64,000 nucleotides of DNA from Ruminococcus flavefaciens. GTDB lineage: Bacteria > Bacteroidota > Bacteroidia > Bacteroidales > P3. Positions 17,101 through 26,403 of this stretch are shown one piece after another. The DNA lies in contig JAMPAI010000010.1 of assembly GCA_023667315.1 (NCBI GenBank), forward strand, positions 1-64,000, read 5' to 3'. The translations under genes and the position numbers were made by a program. Every line of letters starts with the position of its first letter. Within the stretch, counting starts at the first letter, position 1. Under the pieces are notes generated by a model that was not told the origin of the DNA, did not search any database, and saw only the letters and a program-made list of their open reading frames with translations.

Positions 17101-17475
17101 CTACTCGTTTCCTCCTTTAAAATGTTTTATGCCCGAATCCCCCCAGAGTTCCTCGAGCCGGTAATGCTGGCGAACGCTGTCCAGAAAGACATGCGCCACC
17201 GTGCCGCCGAAATCCAGCAGCACCCATTCGGCATTGTTGTAGCCTTCCTTGTGCAAGGGGTCGATGCCGAACTTCAGGTACATCCGTTCCTCTATCTCGT
17301 CGGCGATCGCCCGCACCTGCGGACCCGAAGTGGCCTCGCACACCACGAAGCAATCGAAAGAAGCGCCGGGAATACCGCGCAAGTCCATGCTCAGGATGTT
17401 CGCGCCCTTTTTCTCCCCCATCGCTTCGGCAATGCACCTGGCCCAGTCCGGTTCCGTAATTTTCTTCTTCGCCAT
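17101..17475 (-). CDS. rsfS: Ribosomal silencing factor RsfS
   Basis: A 124-aa protein of the RsfS/DUF143 family that binds ribosomal protein uL14 and blocks joining of the subunits when nutrients are scarce. It carries the conserved ISMDLRGI-like start of strand one, the DCFVVCEATS segment, the EGYNNAEWVLLDFG motif and the HVFLDSVRQHYRLEELWGD end. The length is normal. Gaps of 7 bp to rfbD and zero to ftsH place it inside the large minus-strand operon; pairing with ftsH is common in Bacteroidota. Confidence 0.95.
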   Translation of the reverse strand: MAKKKITEPDWARCIAEAMGEKKGANILSMDLRGIPGASFDCFVVCEATSGPQVRAIADEIEERMYLKFGIDPLHKEGYNNAEWVLLDFGGTVAHVFLDSVRQHYRLEELWGDSGIKHFKGGNE

Positions 17476-17482
17476 TAACGTT

Positions 17483-18370
17483 CTACTGTTGCTTCAAGTC
17501 TTCCAGCATCTTCCGCAAGGAATCGTCCCATTCGGGAATCTCGATGCCGAATTCCTGTTTGATTTTTGTCTTGTCCAGCACGCTGTAGGCCGGCCTGCGG
17601 CAGGATGTGGGATATTCCGCCGTACTGATAGGCAGCACCTTGCAGTCCTTGCCCGCCATCTGCATGATGGCGGAGGCGAACTCGTACCAGGAACATTCGC
17701 CCTCGTTGCTGTAATGATAGATCTCAAGCCCCTGCCTCTTGGAAAGATCGGTCTGCAGGATAATGCGGATAATCGCGTCCGCCAGATCGGCCGCCCAAGT
17801 GGGGGTTCCCTGCTGGTCGGCCACCACCATCACCTGCTCCTTTTCGTCCCCGAGGCGCAACATCGTCTTCACGAAGTTGTTGCCGAAGGCCGAATACAGC
17901 CAGGCGGTACGTATGATCATGCCGCGCACGCCCTTTTCCATCATGGCGTTTTCGCCCGCCCGTTTGGAAAGCCCGTACACCCCGATGGGCCTTACTTCAT
18001 CGGTTTCCGTATAGGGTTCGTACGCCGTGCCGTCGAACACATAGTCGGTGGAGATGTTTATCATAAAGGCATCGCTTTCCACGCAGGATTCCGCCAGAAT
18101 AGACACGCCCTCGCCGTTTACGGCAAAGGCCAGCGCCCGGTCGTTCTCGGCCTTGTCCACCGCCGTGTAGGCGGCGCAGTTCACCACCAGATCCACCTTG
18201 TTTATCTTCATGTAATTCTGTACATCCGCACGGCTGCAGATATCCAAAACATCCCTGTCCACAAACAAAAAGCGGCAATGCGAACAACGGGCATCCTTGG
18301 TCAGACGGCGCAACTCCGAGCCGAGCTGTCCGTTACATCCCGTTACCAATACCGTGATCCTTTCCGCCAT
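17483..18370 (-). CDS. rfbD: dTDP-4-dehydrorhamnose reductase
   Basis: Last step of dTDP-L-rhamnose synthesis: NADPH-dependent reduction of dTDP-4-dehydrorhamnose. The 295-aa protein has the Rossmann motif TGCNGQLG (10-17), the NCAAYTAVDKAE segment, ISTDYVFDG, and the catalytic YGLSKRAGE. The other rhamnose genes rfbA, rfbB and rfbC are absent from this window. Here it lies between UDP-xylose synthase (29-bp gap) and rsfS (7-bp gap), so surface-sugar synthesis is tied to an operon that also makes phospholipids. Confidence 0.92.
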   Translation of the reverse strand: MAERITVLVTGCNGQLGSELRRLTKDARCSHCRFLFVDRDVLDICSRADVQNYMKINKVDLVVNCAAYTAVDKAENDRALAFAVNGEGVSILAESCVESDAFMINISTDYVFDGTAYEPYTETDEVRPIGVYGLSKRAGENAMMEKGVRGMIIRTAWLYSAFGNNFVKTMLRLGDEKEQVMVVADQQGTPTWAADLADAIIRIILQTDLSKRQGLEIYHYSNEGECSWYEFASAIMQMAGKDCKVLPISTAEYPTSCRRPAYSVLDKTKIKQEFGIEIPEWDDSLRKMLEDLKQQ

Positions 18371-18399
18371 ATCTTGTTTATTTCAAAAAAGTCAAACAA

Positions 18400-19347
18400 C
18401 TATTTCTTAAGCCCGCACAATTCGTTCTCGAAGTAGGCGATGGTCTTGGCCAAACCTTCTTCCAGCTTGATTTTCGGTTCCCAACCCAATTGAGCCTTCG
18501 CCAAGGTGATATCGGGCTTGCGCTGGGAGGGATCATCGGCCGGCAGCGGCTGATAGACGATCTTGGAACGGCTTCCGGTCATACGGATTACCGTTTCAGC
18601 CAACTGCTTGATCGTGAACTCGCCCGGATTGCCCAAGTTGACGGGACCGATAAACGAATCGGGCGTATCCATCATCCTGAGCATTCCCTCGATCAAATCG
18701 TCCACATACTGGAAACTACGGGTCTGGCTGCCGTCGCCATATATCGTGATGTCCTGGTTTTGCAGGGCCTGCACCACGAAATTAGAAACCACCCGGCCGT
18801 CGTGCATGAACATACGCGGCCCATAGGTATTGAAGATACGGATAATCTTTACCTTGACCCCGTTCTGCCGGTGGTAGTCCATACACAGCGTTTCGGCACA
18901 GCGCTTGCCTTCGTCGTAGCAGGAACGGATGCCTATCGGGTTCACGTTGCCCCAATAGCTTTCCACCTGCGGATGAACATGCGGGTCGCCATACACCTCA
19001 CTCGTGGAGGCCTGCAGGATCGGAGCCTTGATACGCTTGGCGAGCCCCAGCATATTGATCGCCCCCATCACCGAGGTCTTTACCGTCTTGATGGGATTGA
19101 ACTGATAGTGGATGGGCGAAGCCGGACAGGCCAGGTTATACACCTGATCCACTTCTATGAAATAGGGCTGGGTAACATCGTGGCGGACCAACTCGAAAAA
19201 CGGGTTGTCCAGCAGGTGAACCACGTTCTTTTTCTGTCCCGTAAAGAAGTTGTCCAGACAGATAACCTCATTGCCCTCGTTGAGCAGCCTTTCGCACAGA
19301 TGCGATCCGATAAAACCCGAACCGCCCGTCACCAAAATCTTTTTCAT
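18400..19347 (-). CDS. UDP-glucuronate decarboxylase (UDP-xylose synthase)
   Basis: An extended short-chain dehydrogenase of 315 aa that should convert UDP-glucuronate into UDP-xylose. It has the NAD-binding motif [11 protein letters not shown] (7-17), the [13 protein letters not shown] segment and the [14 protein letters not shown] motif typical of UDP-xylose synthases, and a catalytic Tyr-x3-Lys in RSCYDEGKR. The preceding gene, 10 bp away, encodes UDP-glucose dehydrogenase, which makes the substrate, so the pair forms a complete route from UDP-glucose to UDP-xylose. Confidence 0.92.
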   Translation of the reverse strand: MKKILVTGGSGFIGSHLCERLLNEGNEVICLDNFFTGQKKNVVHLLDNPFFELVRHDVTQPYFIEVDQVYNLACPASPIHYQFNPIKTVKTSVMGAINMLGLAKRIKAPILQASTSEVYGDPHVHPQVESYWGNVNPIGIRSCYDEGKRCAETLCMDYHRQNGVKVKIIRIFNTYGPRMFMHDGRVVSNFVVQALQNQDITIYGDGSQTRSFQYVDDLIEGMLRMMDTPDSFIGPVNLGNPGEFTIKQLAETVIRMTGSRSKIVYQPLPADDPSQRKPDITLAKAQLGWEPKIKLEEGLAKTIAYFENELCGLKK

Positions 19348-19357
19348 CGCGCAAAAA

Positions 19358-20674
19358 CTATAGGATACCTACGCCGTGGTACTCAAAACCGGAATTTTTC
19401 AAATGTTCTTTGTCGTACAGGTTACGCCCATCGAACACAACAGGATATTTCAAGGTATTCTTCACCTTATCCCAGTCGGGATTGCGGAATTCGGTCCATT
19501 CGGTTACCAGGAACAGCACGTCCGCATCCTCGATGGTTTCGTAGATATCCTTGCAATAGGTGATGCTGTCGCCGATACGGCGCTTGCATTCGTCCATCGA
19601 AATCGGGTCGTAGGCGCGCACCTTGCAGCCTTCTTTCAGTAATCTGTCGATCAGCACCAAGGACGGAGCCTCCCGCATGTCATCGGTATTGGGTTTGAAC
19701 GCCAAGCCCCAGAACGCCACCGTCATGCCTTTCATATCCTTGCCGAAACGCGCCTGGAACTTACGGAACAGCAGGCTTTTCTGATCTTCATTCACCGATT
19801 CCACGGCCTGCAGCACCTGCATCTGGTAATCGTTCTTCTGCGCGGTGCGGATCAAGGCCTTTACGTCTTTGGGGAAGCACGAACCGCCGTAACCGATACC
19901 GGGATAGAGGAATTTATTACCGATACGGCTGTCGCTGCCGATACCCTCGCGTACGCTGTTTACGTCGGCGCCCACCAGTTCGCACAGGTTGGCGATGTCG
20001 TTCATAAAGCTTATTCGGGTGGCCAGCATCGAGTTGGCGGCGTACTTGGTCATTTCCGCCGAAGGAATATCCATAAACAGTACCGGATGCGCGTTGAGCG
20101 TGAAAGGACGGTACAGACGCCCCATCACTTCCTTCGCCTGTTCGCTTTCCACCCCCACCACGATACGGTCGGGATACATGAAATCGCGGATCGCGGAACC
20201 TTCTTTCAAGAACTCGGGATTGGATGCCACATCGTAGGCTATCTTTGCGCCCCGCCTGTCCAATTCTTCCTGAATGGCGGCCTTCACCTTCCTAGCCGTG
20301 CCTACCGGAACGGTACTTTTGGTCACCACCAGCATATAGTGGTCCATGTTCTGCCCCACTTCCCTGGCCACACCCAGCACGTATTTAAGGTCGGCGCTGC
20401 CGTCTTCGTCGGGCGGGGTGCCCACCGCGGTGAACACCACTTCCGAATCCTTGATGCCCTCCTTAAGCGAGGTGGTGAAGGTTATCCGGCCTTTCTGGAT
20501 ATTGTTCCGGAGCATGTCTTCCAATCCGGGTTCGTAAATGGGCGGAATGCCCTGCTGCAGCATGGAAACCTTCCTGGCATCCACATCCACGCAGCAAACT
20601 TGCGTGCCCATCTCGGCAAAACAGGTGCCGGTAACCAAACCGACATAACCCGTTCCAACAATCGTTATCTTCAT
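19358..20674 (-). CDS. ugd: UDP-glucose 6-dehydrogenase
   Basis: Oxidises UDP-glucose to UDP-glucuronate with two NAD+. The 438-aa product shows the nucleotide-binding motif [10 protein letters not shown] (7-16), the KSTVPVGT segment, and the catalytic cysteine in GGSCFPKD. The start at 20674 gives the canonical [10 protein letters not shown]-terminus; an in-frame ATG 23 codons upstream would add a charged tail not seen in the family. It heads an eight-gene run ending in psd, with gaps no larger than 29 bp throughout. Confidence 0.95.
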   Translation of the reverse strand: MKITIVGTGYVGLVTGTCFAEMGTQVCCVDVDARKVSMLQQGIPPIYEPGLEDMLRNNIQKGRITFTTSLKEGIKDSEVVFTAVGTPPDEDGSADLKYVLGVAREVGQNMDHYMLVVTKSTVPVGTARKVKAAIQEELDRRGAKIAYDVASNPEFLKEGSAIRDFMYPDRIVVGVESEQAKEVMGRLYRPFTLNAHPVLFMDIPSAEMTKYAANSMLATRISFMNDIANLCELVGADVNSVREGIGSDSRIGNKFLYPGIGYGGSCFPKDVKALIRTAQKNDYQMQVLQAVESVNEDQKSLLFRKFQARFGKDMKGMTVAFWGLAFKPNTDDMREAPSLVLIDRLLKEGCKVRAYDPISMDECKRRIGDSITYCKDIYETIEDADVLFLVTEWTEFRNPDWDKVKNTLKYPVVFDGRNLYDKEHLKNSGFEYHGVGIL

Positions 20675-20848
20675 GGTTCTTCTATTTTCAATTAACAACA
20701 CGCGCCCAAACACATCCTTATCGTCCTTATCGCGCGTACGCAAAACTGCAAATTTAACAAATTTCCGTTGCTGAAGATATTTAAAGAAATCCTGTCGCCC
20801 TTCATGACGGGTCTCGAACCAAAAAAAGGATAAGCTTGCAAAATTTAC

Positions 20849-20856
20849 TACTTTTG
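20849..20856 (+). promoter_or_regulatory. -7 box of leuS (TACTTTTG)
   Basis: A perfect TAnnTTTG octamer ends 28 nt before the leuS start codon, in the 210-bp region shared with the divergent ugd operon. No clear TTTG is found at the -33 position. Confidence 0.55.
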
Positions 20857-20884
20857 TAAGTTTGAACCTATTGTTTTAATTACC

Positions 20885-23743
20885 ATGGACTACGATTTCA
20901 AAAAAATAGAAGCCGCCTGGCGCGGATACTGGGCTCAAAACAAGACCTTCCAGGCCCGCAACGATTCCCAAAAGCCCAAATTCTATGTGCTCGACATGTT
21001 CCCCTATCCCTCCGGGGCGGGGCTTCACGTGGGGCATCCCCTGGGCTATATCGCCAGCGACATCTACGCCCGATACAAACGCCTGCAAGGCTACAACGTG
21101 CTGCACCCGATGGGCTTCGACGCCTACGGGCTGCCCGCCGAGCAGTACGCCATACAGACCGGACAGCACCCGGCCGTAACCACGCAGAAAAACATAGAAC
21201 GATACCGCCACCAGCTGAACCTGCTCGGCTTCTCGTTCGACTGGGACCGCGAGGTGCAGACCTGCGACCCCGGTTACTACCACTGGACCCAGTGGGTGTT
21301 CATCCGCCTGTTCCACTCCTGGTACAGCAAGAAGCAGCAGAAAGCCCTGCCCGACACCCAGCTTGTCGAACGGCTTGAGAAAGAGGGCAACGCCGCCCTT
21401 CTGGAAGAAGCCGCCTGCTCGCCCCACGAGGTGTTCAGCGCACAGGACTGGGCCGGATACGACGAGAAGAAGCGTTCCGACATACTGATGAACTACCGTC
21501 TGGCCTTTCTGTCGGACACGATGGTGAACTGGTGCCCGAAACTGGGCACGGTGCTGGCCAACGACGAAGTGGTGAACGGACTTTCCGAACGCGGCGGATT
21601 CCCGGTGGAACGCAAGCTTATGAAACAATGGTCGCTGCGTATCACCGCCTACGCCCAGCGCCTCCTGGACGGCCTGGACAAGCTGCAGTGGAGCGACAGC
21701 CTTAAGGAAATGCAGCGCAACTGGATAGGCCGCAGCGTGGGCGCCGAAGTACGCTTCGCCTTGGACGGCAAGCCCGACGAGTGCCTTACCGTGTTCACCA
21801 CCCGTCCCGACACCCTGTTCGGCGTAAGCTTTATGGTGCTCTGCCCCGAGCACGAAAATATCGGGGAACTGACTACTCCTGAGCAGAAAGCCGAGGTGGA
21901 GGCCTACGTGAAATACGCCAAGAACCGTACCGAGCGCGAGCGGCAGACGGAAGTGAACAAGGTAAGCGGCGTGTTTACCGGTTCCTATGCCATACACCCC
22001 TTTACGGGCGCGAAACTGCCCGTATGGATTTCGGAATACGTGCTGGCAGGTTACGGCACGGGCGCGATCATGGCCGTGGCCGCCCACGACAGCCGCGACT
22101 ACCGTTTCGCCAAACACTTCAACCTGCCCATAAAGCAGGTGGTGGAAGGCGGCGACATCAGCACCGAAGCCTACGAGACCAAAGACGGCAAACTGATGAA
22201 TTCCGAATTCCTGAACGGACTCGAGGTAAAGCAGGCCATCGCCCGCATGGTGGAGGAAATCGAAAAACGCGGCCTGGGACGCGCCCGGGTCAATTACCGT
22301 CTGCGCGACGCCATCTTCAGCCGCCAGCGCTACTGGGGTGAACCCTTTCCCATTTACTACAAGGACAGCATTCCCCATACGCTCAACGACGACCAACTGC
22401 CCCTGCGCCTGCCCGACATCGACGAATACAAGCCTACCGAAGCGGGAGAACCGCCCTTGGCTCGCGCCAAGAACTGGACCACGCCCGAAGGCTATCCCCT
22501 GGAAACCTGCACCATGCCGGGATTCGCCGGCTCCAGCGCCTACTACCTGCGCTATATGGACGCCCGCAACGGCCACGAACTGGTATCCAGACAGGCCAAC
22601 GAGTACTGGCGGCAGGTGGATTTATACGTGGGCGGCGCCGAACACGCCACCGGCCACCTGATCTATTCCCGTTTCTGGAACAAATTCCTCTACGACCTCG
22701 GTCTGGTGTGCGAGGATGAGCCTTATAAGAAGCTTATCAACCAAGGCATGATCCAGGGGCGGAGCAACTTCGCCTACCGCCTCAACTGGGCCAATTACCG
22801 GAGCGTTGTCGCACAGGATCCGCAGACGGCCTTGCCCGGCATTACCGAGGCCATGGCCCAGGAAGGCAAAAAACTCGTGTTCGTGTCCAAAAACATCGCC
22901 AACCGCGAACGCTTCTGCGACCCCGTGCACGTAGACATTCACCTGACCGACAACGATATCCTCGACACCGAGGGCTTCAAGAAATGGATGCCCGACCTGG
23001 GCGCCGCCGAATTCATATTGGAAGACGGCAAATACGTCTGCGGGGCGGAAGTGGAGAAGATGTCGAAGTCGATGTACAACGTGGAGAACCCCGACGAGAT
23101 TGTGGAACGCTACGGCGCGGACACCCTGCGTATGTACGAGATGTTCCTCGGCCCTGTGGAACAGTCCAAGCCTTGGGACACCAAGGGCATCGAGGGCGTT
23201 TTCCGTTTCCTGAAAAAATTCTGGCGTACCTGCTTCGACGAAGACAAAGACGGCCTTGCCCTTGAAGACGGCACGCCCACCGCCGACGAAATGCGGGTGC
23301 TGCACCAGACCATCAAGCGCATTACCGACGATACCGAACGTTTCTCGTTCAACACGGCCGTAAGCGGATTCATGATCGCGCTCAACGAGCTTTCCGACCT
23401 CAAATGCCGCAAAAAGGCCGTTTTCGAGCCCTTTACGGTGCTGTTGTCGCCTTTCGCGCCCCATATCTGCGAGGAAATCTGGAAGGCCTTGGGGCATGAA
23501 GAAAGCATTTCGTACGCCGCCCTGCCGGTTTACGAAGAAAAATACACGGTAAAGAATTCATTCAACTACCCGGTTTCGTTTAACGGCAAGATGCGTTTCA
23601 ATATGGAACTGCCGCTGAACCTCGCCCCCGCCGAAGTGGAAAAGGCGGTCTTGGCCGATGCCCAGGCGCAGAAATGGCTCGAAGGCAAAACACCCAAAAA
23701 GGTAATCGTGGTGCCGGGCCGGATTGTCAATGTGGTGATGTAG
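20885..23743 (+). CDS. leuS: Leucyl-tRNA synthetase
   Basis: Charges tRNA-Leu with leucine. The 952-aa class I synthetase has the HIGH-type motif in [12 protein letters not shown] (about 40-51), a large editing domain inserted in the catalytic core (with TTRPDTLFG and [15 protein letters not shown]), and the KMSKS loop in EKMSKSMYN near residue 724, followed by an anticodon-binding helical region. It is about 90 residues longer than the E. coli enzyme, in line with other Bacteroidota. It stands alone and is followed by a strong terminator at 23775-23833. Confidence 0.98.
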   Translation: MDYDFKKIEAAWRGYWAQNKTFQARNDSQKPKFYVLDMFPYPSGAGLHVGHPLGYIASDIYARYKRLQGYNVLHPMGFDAYGLPAEQYAIQTGQHPAVTTQKNIERYRHQLNLLGFSFDWDREVQTCDPGYYHWTQWVFIRLFHSWYSKKQQKALPDTQLVERLEKEGNAALLEEAACSPHEVFSAQDWAGYDEKKRSDILMNYRLAFLSDTMVNWCPKLGTVLANDEVVNGLSERGGFPVERKLMKQWSLRITAYAQRLLDGLDKLQWSDSLKEMQRNWIGRSVGAEVRFALDGKPDECLTVFTTRPDTLFGVSFMVLCPEHENIGELTTPEQKAEVEAYVKYAKNRTERERQTEVNKVSGVFTGSYAIHPFTGAKLPVWISEYVLAGYGTGAIMAVAAHDSRDYRFAKHFNLPIKQVVEGGDISTEAYETKDGKLMNSEFLNGLEVKQAIARMVEEIEKRGLGRARVNYRLRDAIFSRQRYWGEPFPIYYKDSIPHTLNDDQLPLRLPDIDEYKPTEAGEPPLARAKNWTTPEGYPLETCTMPGFAGSSAYYLRYMDARNGHELVSRQANEYWRQVDLYVGGAEHATGHLIYSRFWNKFLYDLGLVCEDEPYKKLINQGMIQGRSNFAYRLNWANYRSVVAQDPQTALPGITEAMAQEGKKLVFVSKNIANRERFCDPVHVDIHLTDNDILDTEGFKKWMPDLGAAEFILEDGKYVCGAEVEKMSKSMYNVENPDEIVERYGADTLRMYEMFLGPVEQSKPWDTKGIEGVFRFLKKFWRTCFDEDKDGLALEDGTPTADEMRVLHQTIKRITDDTERFSFNTAVSGFMIALNELSDLKCRKKAVFEPFTVLLSPFAPHICEEIWKALGHEESISYAALPVYEEKYTVKNSFNYPVSFNGKMRFNMELPLNLAPAEVEKAVLADAQAQKWLEGKTPKKVIVVPGRIVNVVM

Positions 23744-23774
23744 GGGATTCCCCGCAATCTTTACGTGGCTACAA

Positions 23775-23833
23775 AAGCGCAGGAGTCTAAGCTTTTTGCT
23801 TACGCTCCTGCGCTTGGTTTATTTTTTCCTCTT
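23775..23833 (+). terminator. Terminator after leuS
   Basis: An 11-bp stem AAGCGCAGGAG / CTCCTGCGCTT (23775-23785 with 23805-23815), with further pairing AAGC/GCTT inside the loop, is followed by GGTTTATTTTTTCC. It lies 31 bp after the leuS stop. Confidence 0.85.
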
Positions 23834-23965
23834 CTGATTTTCTGTAATTTACAAAAGATTTTTCACTTACAGGTTCGATAAAAATCGCTTTTCGGGATTA
23901 TCTATATAGCAAGAATATAAGATACATTTTGATACAACTTTTCCGTTGCATTTAAAATATTTGTG

Positions 23966-23973
23966 TAACTTTG
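23966..23973 (+). promoter_or_regulatory. -7 box of the MqsRA-like operon (TAACTTTG)
   Basis: A perfect TAnnTTTG octamer lies 13 nt before the toxin start codon. A GTTG at 23945-23948, 17 nt upstream, could be the -33 element. Confidence 0.6.
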
Positions 23974-23986
23974 AAACCACAAGAAT

Positions 23987-24340
23987 ATGACAACAAAGAA
24001 AGACGTTGAGTATTTTTTAGAGCAATTCAAGATTAAGCTTGACGTTTACGACATCGTTTTCCGCATGCGGACAAACGATAAGAATGAGAGGACTCTTTTC
24101 TCCCTGGATATCACCCCTTTCTATCGAAAAGAGCTGATACGCAGTTTGGAAGTGCGCGATTACAGCCGGGGGCCGCTCGTAGATGAACTCTACAACGGCA
24201 CGGAAATGTGGGTGTTCGGAAAGGATGTAAAAGGGCAGGAAGTTTATATAAAGATAAGCATGGGGAAACCCGGGAAACGCACGATTTGCATCTCGTTTCA
24301 CATTGCGGAATACCCTATGCACTATCCGTTTAAGGAATAG
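23987..24340 (+). CDS. MqsR-like toxin (probable mRNA interferase)
   Basis: A 117-aa protein resembling MqsR-family RNases of the RelE-like fold. The match is in the second half: the FYRKELIRSLEVRDYSRGP stretch followed by MWVFGKDVKGQEVYIKISM and a C-terminal ISFH, which parallel the FYKSMTTYSDH, GQVYLKIT and IVSF segments of E. coli MqsR. It is followed after 2 bp by an MqsA-like HTH protein, the toxin-first order of mqsRA, which differs from most type II systems. Similarity is weak, so the family call rests partly on gene order. Base composition is AT-richer than the surrounding genes. Confidence 0.65.
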   Translation: MTTKKDVEYFLEQFKIKLDVYDIVFRMRTNDKNERTLFSLDITPFYRKELIRSLEVRDYSRGPLVDELYNGTEMWVFGKDVKGQEVYIKISMGKPGKRTICISFHIAEYPMHYPFKE

Positions 24341-24342
24341 TT

Positions 24343-24810
24343 ATGAAAACTCCAAATTTGGCAAAAAGAATGCAGAGTCCGTTTGCGGACAACGATACAG
24401 CCCTGCTTTGCAGCGAACCGGCCAAGGCGGAATATCGCGGCGAGATCTATTCGTACACAAGTTATTGGTATCAGTGCAAGAAAAGCGGCGAACGCTTCAG
24501 CACCAACGAGAGCGATGCATTGTGCACAAAGCAGGTTCACGAGCAATACCGAGTCCGGCACCATATCCCCTCTGTAGAGGAAATAGTAGCCCTACGCAAG
24601 CGGTGCAAACTTTCCGCAGCCAAAATGAGTGCGCTGTTAGGCATCGGCATCAACCAATACCGCCTTTACGAGACGGGAGAAATGCCCTCACTGAGCATAG
24701 GGAAAATCCTCTACGCCCTCTGCCACAACCCGGCCACACTGAACCTCTACCTCGAACTTTTCAACCCTGTTGGCCTCGACGGGCGGAACAGACGGGTTTC
24801 TGTCTTATGA
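24343..24810 (+). CDS. MqsA-like antitoxin with C-terminal HTH
   Basis: A 155-aa protein with an N-terminal region similar in layout to MqsA/YgiT antitoxins (ending in GERFSTNESDALCTKQV) and a C-terminal Xre-type helix-turn-helix: IVALRKRCKLSAAKMSALLG then INQYRLYETGEMPS. In typical MqsA the N-terminal domain binds zinc through two CxxC pairs. Here only single cysteines remain (in LLCSEP, YQCKK and ALCTK), so zinc binding may be lost or altered. It should neutralise the upstream toxin and repress the shared promoter at 23966. The gene is 2 bp from the toxin. Confidence 0.7.
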   Translation: MKTPNLAKRMQSPFADNDTALLCSEPAKAEYRGEIYSYTSYWYQCKKSGERFSTNESDALCTKQVHEQYRVRHHIPSVEEIVALRKRCKLSAAKMSALLGIGINQYRLYETGEMPSLSIGKILYALCHNPATLNLYLELFNPVGLDGRNRRVSVL

Positions 24811-24813
24811 CAG

Positions 24814-24936
24814 ATGAAAATGCGCCATGTCTTGGTGCATGGATATTATCAGGTGGAAGTCGCCGAGATCTGGGCGGTCATCGAAAACGACTTGCCGCTG
24901 TTAAAGACACAAATCGAGCGGTATCTAACCGAATAA
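24814..24936 (+). pseudogene. C-terminal remnant of a HepT-like RNase toxin
   Basis: A 40-codon frame, in the same reading frame as the antitoxin just upstream and separated from its stop by one codon, encodes the last part of a HepT/DUF86 protein. It contains the catalytic motif R-x4-H-x-Y as RHVLVHGYY, then the conserved EIWAVIENDLPLLKTQIERY helix. The N-terminal two thirds and the MntA nucleotidyltransferase antitoxin gene are missing. It is therefore most likely a relic left by deletion or replacement when the MqsRA-like pair arrived. It could still be translated as a short peptide but would lack the HEPN bundle. Confidence 0.7.
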
Positions 24937-24940
24937 ACGA

Positions 24941-24976
24941 AACCCCGACAGGATATTAACTCTGCCGGGGTTTTGT
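24941..24976 (+). terminator. Terminator of the toxin-antitoxin operon
   Basis: The stem AACCCCGACAG / CTGCCGGGGTT (one mismatch) with an 11-nt loop is followed by TTGTTTG. It lies 5 bp after the HepT remnant. Confidence 0.8.
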
Positions 24977-25044
24977 TTGTGCCAACTTTCTGAGCGCAGG
25001 GGAATAGGCCTTGGTTTACTCTCCTGCTTTAGGTGGGGATTAAA

Positions 25045-25383
25045 CTAGGAATTTTTCTGTAAGGTGATGTTGACTTCCACGCGTTCACATGCCTCTACCG
25101 TTAAGGATTTTCTATTGGTTTGGTATCCAGATTTCTGCACCGTAATCGTGTATTGTTGCGGTTCTTGGTCAGGAAATTCAAAAGTTCCGTCTTCCCCGCT
25201 CGATGCAGTTTTCCCTCCCGGCGACAAAGTCACATACGCTTCAGGAAGCGGTTTCTCCGTGTCCACATCCGCAATCGTACCGTAAATCGCACCGAAGTTA
25301 TCGGGTTCCGTTTCCGTTGATTTGCAAGACACCGTAAGCAGCAATGCCGCCACTGGAATCAGCCATTTAAAAAGTCTTTTCAT
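25045..25383 (-). CDS. Small lipoprotein with a carboxypeptidase-regulatory-like domain
   Basis: A 112-aa protein with a signal sequence and lipobox LTVSC (Cys20), followed by one beta-sandwich domain of the CarboxypepD_reg type: GAIYGTIADVDTEKPLPEAYVTL, then SGEDGTFEF and YTITVQKSGYQ, the usual order of strands. Such modules occur at the start of SusC-type receptors and in surface lipoproteins, and are thought to bind partners or carbohydrates. It is alone, inside the AT-richer accessory island, with no susCD genes nearby, so no pathway can be given. Confidence 0.75.
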   Translation of the reverse strand: MKRLFKWLIPVAALLLTVSCKSTETEPDNFGAIYGTIADVDTEKPLPEAYVTLSPGGKTASSGEDGTFEFPDQEPQQYTITVQKSGYQTNRKSLTVEACERVEVNITLQKNS

Positions 25384-25498
25384 TGTATAGGTTTATTTTG
25401 TTACTATCGGTTATTCTGTTCACAAACAATACACCGAAACGCTACAAATATAGGTGATTTTTTTGAATTTTAAAATACAAGTATTTGAGTATCAAGTA

Positions 25499-25631
25499 AT
25501 TTTATTATTATAATTTGGGATTATGGCGGGTGTACGGGGCGTAGCGTGCGGAGGCTCAACGCGTTGAGCCTCCGCCAGGAGAAAATCCCGAACTCACGGT
25601 TCAATCCGTGCTAAATTGTAATAATAAAATT
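25499..25631. repeat. MITE-like element with perfect central palindrome
   Basis: This 133-bp unit fills most of the 302-bp gap between the lipoprotein and GNAT genes. Its ends form an inverted repeat of 19 bp with one mismatch (25499-25517 with 25613-25631, A/T only). Near the middle is a perfect 28-nt GC-rich palindrome (25548-25575). The GC-rich core within AT-rich ends and the near-perfect symmetry about position 25562-25565 are features of a miniature mobile element or a REP-like sequence; a GTAG lies 7 bp before the palindrome, as in some REP units. It has no coding capacity. The flanks show nothing else. Confidence 0.6.
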
Positions 25632-25685
25632 TCCGCAGCAAGGCACAAATCCCGGAAGTCGGGGAATTTTTACCGGCAATGAAAA

Positions 25686-26219
25686 CTACAAACAAAAATT
25701 CTTGAGATCGTAAAACATCAGCCTCGTTTCATCGGCTTCGTCCAACTCTGTAAAAAACTGAAAGCCGTTTCTTTCGTAAAACCGCACAGCCGAATTCAAC
25801 GCATCTACGGTAAGGAAACGACAACCAAGTCGTTTAACCGTAGTAAATACATACTTTATATTGTCCAAAACAAAAGTACCAACACCATTGCCGGCAAATT
25901 TTTCATTTACAGCAAGTCTCCCTATTTTTACCGCCGGATAGTTCTTTCTGCGCTTGGGGTTCGGGATCTGCCGGTTCAGCTTATTCCACACAGACTTCTC
26001 TTCCGGATTAAATGAGATTTTATCGGCAAGAAGGCTAAAATAAGCAACCGTTACATTTTCCAAAGGGTCTTCAAGCAGATACGTTACCGCCATAAGTTCT
26101 TTTTGAAAATGCTTGGCATCCTCAAAAAGAAAATCATTCAAATCATTTTCCGCACATTGAAACGGCTTGATTGTGGTATCGGAACCAAGTTGAACCTGAA
26201 CTAATTTCGAAAAATCCAT
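25686..26219 (-). CDS. GNAT acetyltransferase, probable toxin of a TA pair
   Basis: A 177-aa protein of the GNAT fold. The acetyl-CoA loop is seen in GRLAVNEKFAGNGVGTFVL (about 100-118), with the following VDALNSAVRFYERNGFQF typical of the C-terminal part. GNAT toxins of the TacT/AtaT type acetylate aminoacyl-tRNA and share this size and the exact VDA..N.A..FYE.NGF segment. Its start codon directly abuts the stop codon of a 52-aa upstream gene, the antitoxin-first order of GNAT toxin modules. The base composition is AT-richer than core genes nearby. A non-toxic acetyltransferase remains possible. Confidence 0.75.
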   Translation of the reverse strand: MDFSKLVQVQLGSDTTIKPFQCAENDLNDFLFEDAKHFQKELMAVTYLLEDPLENVTVAYFSLLADKISFNPEEKSVWNKLNRQIPNPKRRKNYPAVKIGRLAVNEKFAGNGVGTFVLDNIKYVFTTVKRLGCRFLTVDALNSAVRFYERNGFQFFTELDEADETRLMFYDLKNFCL

Positions 26220-26378
26220 CTACCACTGAAAGTTACTGATAGACTTCATTATCTCGTAGGCATTACGCGCCCGCTCCTTCTCCTGTTCGGATACCGGCTT
26301 AGGCTGCGAAATCAGCCGTTCGAAACGTTCCGCATCCTTGCCGTAAAGTTCGGGCGTTTCTTTTATTGGTTTTGCCAT
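26220..26378 (-). CDS. 52-aa protein, probable antitoxin of the GNAT module
   Basis: A short reading frame, atg at 26376-26378 to a stop ending at 26220, codes for 52 residues with the start MAKPIKETPELYGKDAERF and a helical, charged middle ending in SISNFQW. Small proteins beginning in this way are found next to GNAT genes in other Bacteroidota. It shares a promoter (26404-26411) with the GNAT gene and touches it with no spacer, so coupled translation is likely. It does not look like a ribbon-helix-helix DUF1778 antitoxin, so its antitoxin role is inferred from position only. Confidence 0.65.
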   Translation of the reverse strand: MAKPIKETPELYGKDAERFERLISQPKPVSEQEKERARNAYEIMKSISNFQW

Positions 26379-26403
26379 TTCTACTTTTTTATTGGTTCAA
26401 GTA

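Noticed and set aside
24811-24959. A frame running from 24303 to 24959 across the antitoxin
   Set aside because: It is a shifted frame over the antitoxin gene; the HepT remnant is in a different frame (24814-24936) with a clear motif.
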